Source of the DNA: a virus
Direction: 5' to 3' (one strand)
DNA: 22,727 nt
Virus record (IMG/VR): IMGVR_UViG_3300044648_000093
Span: 1-22,727 of that record
The notes below the pieces were generated by a model. That model saw only the letters and a list, made by a program, of their open reading frames with translations, made no database searches and was not told where the DNA came from. The position numbers and the translations under genes are program-made. Numbering within the stretch: position 1 is the first letter of the stretch; every line of letters begins with the position of its first letter. This document shows positions 1 to 6,999 of the stretch, in pieces.

Positions 1-219
1 CATCTTGTAGCGAGTGACGGACCGCTTGCAGAGGATGTCTACGCCTTCCGCTGGGTCGTAGGTATGCTCACTAAACGGCACCCCGCCCACGTCTTTGTTA
101 TGCTCAGGGTGTCTGTAGCCACTGGTAATCGTCAGGGCAAAGCCCATGCGCTTTTCCAGTTCACCTAAATGCTTCTTGAGGATCGGATGCAGATTTTGTG
201 AGAGCCAGCCTGGTTCCAT
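1..219 (-). CDS. Peptidase M15-like endolysin, N-terminal part (cut by window edge)
   Basis: Only the first 73 residues are in the window; the gene continues past position 1. It begins at ATG 219-217, sharing one base with the stop of the upstream small membrane protein (TAATG), with GAGGGA as a plausible ribosome binding site. The visible part carries the M15A-type signature: TSGYR at residues 32-36, H40-N41, V44-G45-G46, then S50-E-H52 and G59-V-D61-I62. Zinc D,D-/L,D-peptidases of this family cleave peptide cross-links in peptidoglycan. The usual SxHxxGxAxD zinc motif has two extra residues between its His and Asp here; I recall such SxHTxDPAEGVD variants in phage proteins but could not check. 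The position after the tail fibre and a one-span membrane protein suits an endolysin. The remaining zinc ligand should lie downstream, outside the window. Confidence 0.8.
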   Translation of the reverse strand, partial: MEPGWLSQNLHPILKKHLGELEKRMGFALTITSGYRHPEHNKDVGGVPFSEHTYDPAEGVDILCKRSVTRYKM

Positions 220-371
220 TAGCAATCCCTCAGTGGTCCCTGTTTGTGTTCGCTGAGTAACATTTCGTTTTTCTCATGGCAGTTCTTCTCAATATGCTCG
301 ACACCCCAGCCCAGGAAGCCGCCTGAACCCACCACTGTCAGCACCGCTATCAGAAGCCAGGTCAGTTCCAT
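219..371 (-). CDS. Small single-span membrane protein, holin or spanin candidate
   Basis: This 50-aa reading frame starts at ATG 371-369, directly after the stop codon of the tail fibre gene (TAAATG), and ends with TAA overlapping the endolysin start by one base. Residues about 4-23 form one hydrophobic helix (LTWLLIAVLTVVG onward); the rest is short and charged (HIEKNCHEKNE), ending in Cys. There is no lipobox at the Cys, so an outer-membrane o-spanin is unlikely. A one-span protein coupled to an endolysin fits a pinholin-like or class III holin, or a short inner-membrane spanin subunit. That role is inferred from position only; I recognise no specific family. The ribosome binding site (GAGCGG) is weak, so expression probably depends on coupling to the fibre gene. 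Confidence 0.65.
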   Translation of the reverse strand: MELTWLLIAVLTVVGSGGFLGWGVEHIEKNCHEKNEMLLSEHKQGPLRDC

Positions 372-1412
372 TTACCGCTCATAAATGACGTTGATCGTTC
401 CGTTATCAAAGGTGTTCGTTCCACCTGTGGTCGTAATTTGTAGCTGCGTCAATTCAGTCGTAAGCGATTTGGTGCAGGCAGAAACCACATTGCTCGCCGC
501 ATTGCTCAGGGCAAAGGTGGCATGACCAACCCAGGCAAATGTGGCCTTATTGATGAGGTTAAAGACGGCCGCACCGTGGAAGATATTGGCCGCTGATGCG
601 CTTTGAATGAGGAGCCCAGCTGTTGAGGTTGCCCCTGCGGTTGCAGAACCATTGGTGACCATATTGCTGGCTCCTGCGTAGGAGGTGTCCTCAATTCCCC
701 CACTGTCACCGAGTTGAATGAGGAGTGGATCGGTCCCGTTAGTGGAGACTCCTGAGAAAATAACGGTCACTCGCCTGACACCAGATGGAATAGATGTGAA
801 CGAAACCGCTGTACCTGAAGTGGAAGCCGCTAACGTCTTTTGGGCAATCATGGCGGTGCGTTCGACTTGCCGCCACACCCCGCTCCCATCATTCACAAAC
901 TCCAGCACATCACTGGCCGACACGGTAAGGTCTGCGGCCGTACTGAGTACCAATGAGGCTGAATGCGTCAGCGTCGGAGTCGAATCAAATATCAGGGTGA
1001 CTCGCGGCTGAGTCCCGCTAATGTCCGCAATGGGGCCAGTAGAGCCTGTGACATGGAACACATCACCGTCAGTCCCGAGGGTCAGCGTAGTCCCTGAGGT
1101 AATGGAATCGCCTTCACCCACTGGGTTGTTATCGAGGACGGACACGTTATCCCAGGTATAAATCGTGGAGTAGTTGACACCATCGGTTGAGCCATCAACC
1201 CTGAACTTGTAGATCCCATCCCAGTAGGCAGAGGCAACGCCAGCAGAATCAGACTCGAGCGGTTGAGCAACTGTGGCTGATTTCGTGCGAGTGGTGTAGC
1301 CGTCTTTGAGTGTCGTGGTTCCGGCAGCGTAGTGATAAATCTTTAACGTGTAGAGTGAACCGGAAGAATTGAAGTACGGTCCAAAGGCTTTGAACTGTGC
1401 GAAAGTTGCCAT
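372..1412 (-). CDS. Tail fibre / tailspike adaptor protein
   Basis: 346 aa, starting at ATG 1412-1410 with AAGGAG five bases upstream. Residues about 17-75 resemble the head-binding/adaptor repeat of many phage tailspikes: a KIYHYAAGTTT core, a run of alternating polar residues, then SDSAGVASAYWDGIYKFRV, the usual 'period-like' D-x-x-G-x-A-x-xW-x-x-G-x-Y-x-F pattern. Residues about 90-185 are beta-rich with a DGDVFHVTG and WRQVERT section. Residues about 193-346 look like a jelly-roll domain common at phage fibre C termini (SFTSIPSGVRRVTVIFSGVS, LIQLGDSGGIE, TNTFDNGTINVIYE). Such proteins sit on the tail tip and touch the host surface. Being the last structural gene before lysis fits a fibre. 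The ribosome binding site lies inside alternative hairpins (1413-1443). Confidence 0.8.
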   Translation of the reverse strand: MATFAQFKAFGPYFNSSGSLYTLKIYHYAAGTTTLKDGYTTRTKSATVAQPLESDSAGVASAYWDGIYKFRVDGSTDGVNYSTIYTWDNVSVLDNNPVGEGDSITSGTTLTLGTDGDVFHVTGSTGPIADISGTQPRVTLIFDSTPTLTHSASLVLSTAADLTVSASDVLEFVNDGSGVWRQVERTAMIAQKTLAASTSGTAVSFTSIPSGVRRVTVIFSGVSTNGTDPLLIQLGDSGGIEDTSYAGASNMVTNGSATAGATSTAGLLIQSASAANIFHGAAVFNLINKATFAWVGHATFALSNAASNVVSACTKSLTTELTQLQITTTGGTNTFDNGTINVIYER

Positions 1413-1443
1413 GTGACTCCTTCAGGAGTTACCGGGGAGTCAC
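1413..1443 (-). promoter_or_regulatory. Alternative hairpins covering the tail fibre ribosome binding site
   Basis: Immediately before ATG 1412, GTGACTCC (1413-1420) is perfectly repeated in reverse complement at 1436-1443 (GGAGTCAC). A second, near-perfect partner GGAGTTAC lies between them at 1425-1432. In the minus-strand mRNA the Shine-Dalgarno GGAG belongs to the arm next to the start codon, so both possible stems would bury it. The two 5' arms compete for the same 3' arm. The structure is plain from the sequence; a translational control role is inference. Confidence 0.5.
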
Positions 1444-1473
1444 TTGGCAGTGAGGAGGCCGGGGGAAACTTAA

Positions 1474-2865
1474 TTATTGTTCGTTCTTAAATGGCTGTAA
1501 CATCGTTCCTGAGCCTACTATATCACGGCTCTTTGAGGCAATTCCACTAGCTACAAATGAGGATAGCGCACCTAAGAGCTTGGGGGTAATGGCCCCCTCA
1601 TTGGTAAATAGCTGTCTCACGAATTGCTTGCCACCTGGCATCTTATTGGCTTGCAAGATCATGCCGCCTACGTTCATGGCTTCAGGGGCGAACATGCCTA
1701 TTCCGGCACCAACCGCTGCACCAGGAGGCCCAAATGTCGCTAGTCCAACTCCGTAGCCAATACTGCCACCCGCTCCAGCATGTGTCACCCGCTCCCAGAA
1801 CTTGCCGCTTCCAAACTGCTGACCCGCCCCTGGCTGGAGACCTGGGATGGTATTGAGAAACTGAAAGAGGCTCTTTATCTCAGCCTGTTCTGACCGTGAG
1901 AACGACTGTGAAAACCACTTTCCAATCCCTTCGCTTGTATCGTTCAGTTCATTGATGATCTTCTGTGGACTGAAATCGGTTTGAGCCCCTTGCCCCTTCG
2001 GTGTGAATACAGCCTTATTGATCCGCTCCTCAATATCGTTCAGGACCTGCTCACGCTTCCAATAGTCACGGGCCTGCCCTAGCGCGGCTCCGCTATTATC
2101 TAGATCATCGTTGAGCGACTTGAAGAACTTGCCAAGGTATTCCTTGGAAATACCGCTAGCCTCATCAGTCGCCGCCCCTGCCTGAAGTTTCCCAATATCG
2201 TGCAGCAGGGCTTGCATCTTGGCTGGGGTTACGGTGCCAGAACCAGTAACTAGGTCCTCCAATCCGGTATCTTTCAATACCTTCTCAAAGGCTTTCTGAC
2301 CAGCTGGAGTCTGGTTAAACATCGTATTCCGCATCTCTTGCAGTACGTTGGTCGTATCTGTCAGCGGAATGGTGAGCCCTTGCCTCGTCGCCGCTTCCAT
2401 AACATCCTTAGCCGACTCTGCCCCGCGATAACCAGCTACCTGCTCCTTGGCCATACCTGGAGCTAAGGTTTTCAGTGCCCCTGGTAATTTGGCCGCACCA
2501 CGCAACACATTGGCCCCGTAGCCAGCAACAGGAGGAAGACCGGCAGCTAGACCTATCTGAAATAGACTTGGCTCTGTAATGCCTAGCGCCTGGTTTGCGG
2601 CTTCACCGATCCCGCTTCCAATACCCATCTCGAGCGGGACAAATGGGGCATTCGCAGGCCCCAATATCGCCGTCCCCAAGGCTGGGAGCGCAATGCTGCC
2701 TGCGGTTGGGAGGGCTGCTTGTTTCGCTACTCCAGCCGCTGCACCGCCGATCTGTTCAATGTCCAGCCCGACACGCGAGGGACTATCGGCAGGAATGCCA
2801 GTTTGATACTGCGTCCAGGGGCCTTGCGATTCGGTCTGCTGGTATTTCTCCCATGGACCTCCCAT
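1474..2865 (-). CDS. Large hydrophobic internal virion / DNA ejection protein candidate
   Basis: 463 aa, starting at ATG 2865, overlapping the preceding stop by one base (TAATG). The N terminus carries a twofold short repeat, GPWEKYQ and GPWTQYQ, a type of element I associate with phage internal proteins. Long Gly/Ala-rich hydrophobic stretches occur at about 40-105 (including AALPTAGSIALPALGTAIL) and 368-400 (GAGGSIGYGVGLATFGPPG onward), separated by an amphipathic helical middle (about 140-345) rich in K, E, Q and L. This membrane-insertable pattern fits the last ejection protein of P22-type phages (gp16 position: after gp7 and gp20, before the tailspike), thought to form part of the channel for DNA entry. 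Residue similarity to gp16 was not established. It ends in KNEQ. Confidence 0.6.
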   Translation of the reverse strand: MGGPWEKYQQTESQGPWTQYQTGIPADSPSRVGLDIEQIGGAAAGVAKQAALPTAGSIALPALGTAILGPANAPFVPLEMGIGSGIGEAANQALGITEPSLFQIGLAAGLPPVAGYGANVLRGAAKLPGALKTLAPGMAKEQVAGYRGAESAKDVMEAATRQGLTIPLTDTTNVLQEMRNTMFNQTPAGQKAFEKVLKDTGLEDLVTGSGTVTPAKMQALLHDIGKLQAGAATDEASGISKEYLGKFFKSLNDDLDNSGAALGQARDYWKREQVLNDIEERINKAVFTPKGQGAQTDFSPQKIINELNDTSEGIGKWFSQSFSRSEQAEIKSLFQFLNTIPGLQPGAGQQFGSGKFWERVTHAGAGGSIGYGVGLATFGPPGAAVGAGIGMFAPEAMNVGGMILQANKMPGGKQFVRQLFTNEGAITPKLLGALSSFVASGIASKSRDIVGSGTMLQPFKNEQ

Positions 2866-4637
2866 TAGTTCACCTTCTCCCAGTTACTTTCCTTTGATGG
2901 ATCACCACCCTTAAAGCGGTAGCCACCTTGCACCGCGCCGGCCTGTGGCGTACCAACTGTTCCACCGCCTATTGTTGCTCGTATTTTCCCACTAGGGTCT
3001 CTCACATTCATACTGTCGTTGAGGAACCTCCGCAAACGGGTGAGCTTGCTTCTAATGACGGAATCCTTATCGAACGAATTGAGCCCGAATCTGCGGGTAA
3101 TGCTTTTCACTTCGTCAGCGTTCGCAGCCGCTCCGGTTTCTGCCCTTAACTTGGCTGAAATCGCATCCTCAATCATGGAATTGATTTCGCGTCCGTCCGA
3201 GAATGGAAGGTTGGTAAACGATTGGAACACCAAGTCACGGTCAATGGAGCCGTCCTTCTTCGTAATCGCTGCTAGTACATCATCCACATTCCTGACGGCG
3301 TTGCTAATCATGGAGACCTTGCCAGCCTCTTCCATCGTTCCAGGCATCTTAATTTCCACCCCAGCCTTATTGTGCAAATTGATAATGAGCTGTTGTGGCG
3401 CAACGCCTGGGTGCTTCCCAGCAATCTCTCCAGCCAACCCCATAAGGGCTGAATCGGATGGGCTTGGTCCTAGCTTCGCGGCACGTTGAGCAAATTCAGT
3501 CTGAGCGGTGGCTAACTGTTGCTTCTCAACGAGTTCACGCTGTTCCTTGCCTTGCTTGTCAGCCAGCTGCAACTGCTCGATGTTCATGTGTGTCTGGCGC
3601 AAGGATGTAGCCCGATCCTCTAGCCGCTGCTGGAGGTTGGCATAGCGTGCAAAGGTTTCCTTGTTCGGGTTCTTGAGAAACTCTAGCCGCGTCTCATTCA
3701 GTTCAATCACACTATTCAGGGCTCTCGATTGAGCATCAACGACCTCAGGTGTCTTGCCCTGAAATTCACCGGTCATCGGCAATCCAAGTGACAACCGCTC
3801 TAGGTTGGTTGCAATCTCTTGGCGCACTCCCCTGAAATGCTCCAGCTCTTTCTTGACCTGTGGAATCTGAGCAAGCCGCTTCTCATCAAAGTCAGGCATC
3901 CCTGGAATGGTCTCGAACTTCTGCATGATCTTAGAGCGTTCATTCTGGTTTATCGTCGAGCTATATTGCTCATAGGCATCCAACAGTGGCCGAGCCTCTT
4001 CCAGTTGAGCCCTCGCCGCGTTCTTGGCCCCTAGAATATACTCGCCCTCAACCTTGACCATGGCTCCCTGATTGATGATGGCTTCAGCCTTCGCCTTCTC
4101 CAATGGTGTCTGGAAGGCCACTTGCGAGGCTTGCGTCTGTGCTGGGCCAAACTCACTCACCGCCATATCTAACGCACGGTTTTCCTCAGTGCTGCCAGCT
4201 GCACCACGTAGAGCTTTACCAGCATCCAACTTCATCCCAGGTGCAGCTAATGCAGCCGATTCTTTTAGTGCTGAAGGTGACATCTTCTTGAGTTCGGCCC
4301 CATACTGCTGTTGCTCCTGGCTCCCAGGTTTCGCCATGACGAATTTCTGGTACAAGTCAGGATTGGAGATAAAGGCGTTCTGACTTGGCAGAAGGCGTAT
4401 CGGAATGCCGGCCACTTCAGCGTATTGCTTTAAGATGGGGTACTGATCGCTTAATGGCGCTTGTCCCATGGTGGTAGACAGGGCATTGAGTTGTTCCAGC
4501 CTTTGCTGATGCGCTTGCTGCGCCATCTCAGATTGCTTACGCAATTCAAGGGCTTGCGCGTTCTGGTCCAGTTGTAGCATCTGCATCCCAGTCTGCATGG
4601 GGTTCCAATAGTCGCTTAGGGTCTTCACTTCAGCCAT
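2865..4637 (-). CDS. Coiled-coil internal virion / DNA ejection protein candidate
   Basis: 590 aa, starting at ATG 4637-4635 with AAAGG nine bases upstream. It is mainly helical: Gln/Glu/Ala/Leu-rich coiled-coil stretches occur at about 17-50 (MLQLDQNAQALELRKQSEMA), 195-300 and 325-400. The C-terminal third holds an AKLRAETGAAANADEVK segment and a closing GYRFKGGDPSKESNWEKV, both of which I recognise as recurring elements of phage ejection or internal virion proteins. There is no signal peptide. It occupies the gp20 position of the P22 order, between a glycine-rich injection protein (5039-6106) and the hydrophobic one at 1474-2865. The 53 bases upstream separate it from a divergent plus-strand gene, so it may need its own promoter as well as read-through. 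Confidence 0.65.
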   Translation of the reverse strand: MAEVKTLSDYWNPMQTGMQMLQLDQNAQALELRKQSEMAQQAHQQRLEQLNALSTTMGQAPLSDQYPILKQYAEVAGIPIRLLPSQNAFISNPDLYQKFVMAKPGSQEQQQYGAELKKMSPSALKESAALAAPGMKLDAGKALRGAAGSTEENRALDMAVSEFGPAQTQASQVAFQTPLEKAKAEAIINQGAMVKVEGEYILGAKNAARAQLEEARPLLDAYEQYSSTINQNERSKIMQKFETIPGMPDFDEKRLAQIPQVKKELEHFRGVRQEIATNLERLSLGLPMTGEFQGKTPEVVDAQSRALNSVIELNETRLEFLKNPNKETFARYANLQQRLEDRATSLRQTHMNIEQLQLADKQGKEQRELVEKQQLATAQTEFAQRAAKLGPSPSDSALMGLAGEIAGKHPGVAPQQLIINLHNKAGVEIKMPGTMEEAGKVSMISNAVRNVDDVLAAITKKDGSIDRDLVFQSFTNLPFSDGREINSMIEDAISAKLRAETGAAANADEVKSITRRFGLNSFDKDSVIRSKLTRLRRFLNDSMNVRDPSGKIRATIGGGTVGTPQAGAVQGGYRFKGGDPSKESNWEKVN

Positions 4638-4676
4638 TTGACAAGCCTTTCAGTAGGGGCGTACCATTATAGATAT
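4638..4676. promoter_or_regulatory. Possible divergent promoter elements between 2865-4637 and 4691-5038
   Basis: In the 53-base divergent gap, the plus strand has a perfect TTGACA (4638-4643), 18 bases before TACCAT (4662-4667, four of six matches to TATAAT); this would start transcription a few bases before the ribosome binding site at 4680. The minus strand has a perfect TATAAT (4671-4666) but no good -35 at normal spacing; the nearest is TTCTCA, 20 bases away. The motifs are visible; activity is not known. Confidence 0.35.
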
Positions 4677-4690
4677 ACAGGAGGTGGCCC

Positions 4691-5038
4691 ATGAGAACCT
4701 TACTCACATTCATTGCGTTGTTGATTGCCTCACCAGCGTTCGCTATGAGCGATAGTGAGCTGAACTTCTGTAAAGCCATGAAAGATCCGATGCAATGCGT
4801 CAACCAGTTCCTTGCTGCTGAACACAAAGCGAAGCGGGAGATGGAATATCTGCAACAATATCTGCCACAGACGGACAACCAAATGGCTTTAGCTGAAGAA
4901 CAGACGCGAGGCATGGCTTTGTTCGGTGCTGGCAATGCCATGATTAACGGCATAAACCAAGGCTTTCGCCAGATGCCTACTCCACCGCCTGTGACGTTCC
5001 AACCTATGGCCATGCCGTTCCCTCAAGCTGGCAGATAA
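4691..5038 (+). CDS. Small secreted protein encoded against the late operon
   Basis: 115 aa. This is the only convincing plus-strand gene in the window. It starts at ATG 4691 with a near-perfect GGAGGTG six bases upstream (4680-4686). Residues 1-18 form a Sec signal peptide: MRT, a hydrophobic core LLTFIALLIA, then SPAFA with an A16-F-A18 cleavage box. The mature part has Cys27 and Cys36, which could form a disulfide after export, a charged amphipathic helix (about 43-75) and a Met/Pro-rich tail (PTPPPVTFQPMAMPF). The protein was not recognised. It lies between two ejection genes and ends one base before the stop of 5039-6106. The opposite strand also has a frame (5013-4630) with a fair start, but its product is rich in Cys and Trp and looks unnatural, so this strand was preferred. 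Possible roles: a cargo ('moron') gene or periplasmic helper of DNA entry or exclusion. Confidence 0.7.
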   Translation: MRTLLTFIALLIASPAFAMSDSELNFCKAMKDPMQCVNQFLAAEHKAKREMEYLQQYLPQTDNQMALAEEQTRGMALFGAGNAMINGINQGFRQMPTPPPVTFQPMAMPFPQAGR

Positions 5039-6106
5039 CTAATACTCATAGGGATTGGTTGGTGTTGTCTGCCAATCAATCCCAGCGGTATTAGGCTTGT
5101 TCCTGCTCATCAGGCTATTAAACATACTGTAGTTAAGCCCTGCTCCGATGGCCCCTGTTGCCGCGTTACCAATTCCAGTCGCCATATTTGCGTAAGCGTT
5201 CCCTGCCCCAATTAACCCTTGAGCCTGAGCATTGCCAGCGCCTACCTGTAGGTTGGAGACACCCTGAGCGGTTCCGGTGATAGCCCCTGCACCTTGCGCG
5301 GCCGCATTTGCGCCAATCCCAAACATCCCTGCCATTCTTGAAAACTGCCGTTCGTCGGCTCCCACCATTCTGTTATACATGCGTTCATCATCTGCCACCA
5401 TTCTGCTGTACTGCCGCTCAGTTTCACCCGCACCCAGTTCGATCAATCCTCTACGCTTCTCCTCAGCCTCGAAGCCTGAACCGCTGAGGCCCCTAGCTGC
5501 GAAATGCCGATCCATTGTCCTCCCAAGCAACTGACTCTGGAACTGATACCATGGGGAGGCTTCCAGTTCTTCCAATGTAGGTGGCTTGATGGCCTTATGC
5601 TCGTATTGGTTTAACGGTTGAGCCTGATACGCCTGTTGCGCCTGACTCAGTTGCAACTCCGACTGTTTATTGAATGTCGCTAGCTTGGCTTCTGCCTCAG
5701 CTATCTTCTGTGAGATGGTGTTGCGTTCGGCAATGAAAGCATCTCGTCTCCGCTCGCTGGCATTCTTGCCGGTAAATGTTTGATACGTTTCCCATTGCGG
5801 AATCCCTGCCTTCAGCCGATCTATTTCACCTTGCAACGCGACCCGCTGGGTATCGGTTGTATTCCTCACCTGTTCCGGCGAGTACAGCATGTTGCTCATG
5901 GCGTACCCAGCGGTGAGGCCGAAATTCCTATAGGGGTCCAGGTACGATAAGGCGTCACGCCCCGCAGCCTGAGTTGTCTGGATGCCAAGCCGAGCCGCAT
6001 CTTCCTGTGCCGCCGCTGCATCCTTGGCCGCTCCACTTTGCAGGAGACCGCCCGTCACTGACGCTCCTGCTCCGACTACCGCTGCTGCTGCTATTCCCCA
6101 AGGCAT
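5039..6106 (-). CDS. Injection / DNA transfer protein, P22 gp7- or gp14-like in position
   Basis: 355 aa from ATG 6106-6104, chosen over an earlier in-frame ATG at 6151 because GGAGGT lies five bases before it and the cupin gene ends at 6108. The N terminus (MPWGIAAAAVVGAGASVTGG) is a small-residue hydrophobic stretch often seen in phage injection proteins. It is followed by an alanine-rich helix, a coiled coil (about 105-165), an ASPWYQFQ motif, and a helix with repeated R-M-x-x-D-ER units (QYSRMVADDERMYNRM, then GADERQFSRMAG, about 235-260). The C-terminal third is Gly/Ala/Asn-rich (AGAITGTAQGVSN onward). The ASPWYQFQ...AARGLSGSG pattern recurs, from memory, in DNA transfer proteins. It would be carried in the virion and released into the host envelope with the DNA. 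It is first in the ejection module. Confidence 0.7.
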   Translation of the reverse strand: MPWGIAAAAVVGAGASVTGGLLQSGAAKDAAAAQEDAARLGIQTTQAAGRDALSYLDPYRNFGLTAGYAMSNMLYSPEQVRNTTDTQRVALQGEIDRLKAGIPQWETYQTFTGKNASERRRDAFIAERNTISQKIAEAEAKLATFNKQSELQLSQAQQAYQAQPLNQYEHKAIKPPTLEELEASPWYQFQSQLLGRTMDRHFAARGLSGSGFEAEEKRRGLIELGAGETERQYSRMVADDERMYNRMVGADERQFSRMAGMFGIGANAAAQGAGAITGTAQGVSNLQVGAGNAQAQGLIGAGNAYANMATGIGNAATGAIGAGLNYSMFNSLMSRNKPNTAGIDWQTTPTNPYEY

Positions 6107-6107
6107 C

Positions 6108-6404
6108 TTAGACCTCCATCGCTGCGACTGCGCTAGCTGTATGGTGAACACAGACTAGACGAGTGCCATCTACTAATGACAAGAATTCATGCTTATGGTT
6201 CGCTTTAATCTCGACTGCTTGCCCCGCTTCAAACTTGCCCATTAACTCCCCATCTACCCAGAGCTTTACCGAGCCGCTGGCTACAAGTGTGGCGTGATCG
6301 TAGGGGTGTTCATGCTGTGGCACCATGACAAACGCCGGCAGCACGATTGAGCGGAAGTACAACCCCGCTACATCCGTTTGTATCTGCTCAACTAACCCTT
6401 CCAT
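6108..6404 (-). CDS. Small cupin-domain protein
   Basis: 98 aa, starting at ATG 6404-6402 with GGAG just upstream; this start overlaps the oxygenase gene by 17 bases. An earlier ATG at 6641 lies deep inside the oxygenase gene in another frame, so it was rejected. The whole chain is a single cupin barrel. Motif 1 is H31-E-H33-x3-H37-x6-G44; the usual Glu is replaced by H37. Motif 2 covers GKFEAGQ (56-62) to H70 and H72. These His residues would bind one metal ion, usually Fe, Mn, Ni or Zn. Small cupins range from dioxygenases and isomerases to non-enzymatic binders, so the reaction cannot be named. Coupling to the oxygenase just upstream suggests a shared job, perhaps modifying a virion or host-surface component. 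There is no signal peptide. Confidence 0.75.
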   Translation of the reverse strand: MEGLVEQIQTDVAGLYFRSIVLPAFVMVPQHEHPYDHATLVASGSVKLWVDGELMGKFEAGQAVEIKANHKHEFLSLVDGTRLVCVHHTASAVAAMEV

Positions 6405-6999
6405 ACTTCTCCGTTCGTATGCAGACAATAAGAGTGATTCTGTCTCGTACGCTGTTGTTTTCGACCCAGTGCAGCTTTCGGTTATCGAATAGCCACACTT
6501 CACCTTCCTTCGGCTCAAGTCCTTCCTTGACCCCATCATGCTCACACCAGAAGGTAGCCCCAGGATCGTTCTGAATACAGACGTAGAACTTGTCATAGTA
6601 TTGAACATGCCAGCCGTCATCTGTATGCGGGGCGATACCATGACCAGGAGGAATGCGGGTAATGAGCACCCCGCCGAGCATCTCCCCTTCCGTTGCGGCC
6701 ATCAGGTCCATGACAATGGGCTTGAGCGATGGAATCACGGTCCAGGCTGGATACCAGACTGGCACATGAGCATCATTGAATGTGCGATAGTCGCCACTCT
6801 CCTCATACTTCTTCACATCGTTGTAGCGCACCCAAATGTCAGACATGCCGCTATGTGGGGTGTTCGGTGCTGTCTTGCGAATCGTATGCTGGTCCCATAG
6901 TTCAGGATGGGCCTCCAGCTGATTCTTCACCCGCCACACGTTCGCCCCGTCACCAATCTTTTGGAAATGCACCATATGGCCGCACTCAAGTTCGCTCAT
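6388..6999 (-). CDS. Aspartyl/asparaginyl beta-hydroxylase-like 2OG-Fe(II) oxygenase
   Basis: 203 aa, starting at ATG 6999 with an ATGA overlap with the tailspike stop. Residues about 105-195 show the iron-binding double-stranded beta-helix: GHGIAPHTDDGW contains the H125-T-D127 pair, followed by YYDKFYVCIQND, GEVWLFDNRKLHWVENNS with distal H177, and Arg185/Arg187 for 2-oxoglutarate. This matches the aspartyl/asparaginyl beta-hydroxylase family, which hydroxylates Asp or Asn side chains, or related small molecules, using O2 and 2-oxoglutarate. The N-terminal 100 residues hold SDIWVRYND and a DAHVPVWYPAW section. No signal peptide is present, so it should act in the host cytoplasm. Its place directly after the tailspike and before the cupin suggests a target among virion proteins, but that is inference. 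Confidence 0.8.
   Translation of the reverse strand: MSELECGHMVHFQKIGDGANVWRVKNQLEAHPELWDQHTIRKTAPNTPHSGMSDIWVRYNDVKKYEESGDYRTFNDAHVPVWYPAWTVIPSLKPIVMDLMAATEGEMLGGVLITRIPPGHGIAPHTDDGWHVQYYDKFYVCIQNDPGATFWCEHDGVKEGLEPKEGEVWLFDNRKLHWVENNSVRDRITLIVCIRTEKYGRVS

Noticed and set aside
4630-5013. 127-aa minus-strand frame opposite the plus-strand secreted gene, with a GAGGG start signal and an 8-base overlap with the next gene.
   Set aside because: Its product is rich in Cys and Trp with no natural-looking domain, whereas the opposite strand encodes a clean signal peptide, charged helix and a better ribosome binding site. Not fully excluded.
6107-6151. Upstream ATG at 6151 for the injection protein.
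   Set aside because: The extra 15 residues overlap the cupin gene; the start at 6106 has GGAGGT at ideal spacing and gives a typical N terminus.
6405-6641. Longer N terminus for the cupin gene from ATG 6641.
   Set aside because: It lies wholly within the oxygenase gene in another frame, has no cupin-related content, and the ATG at 6404 has a good ribosome binding site.
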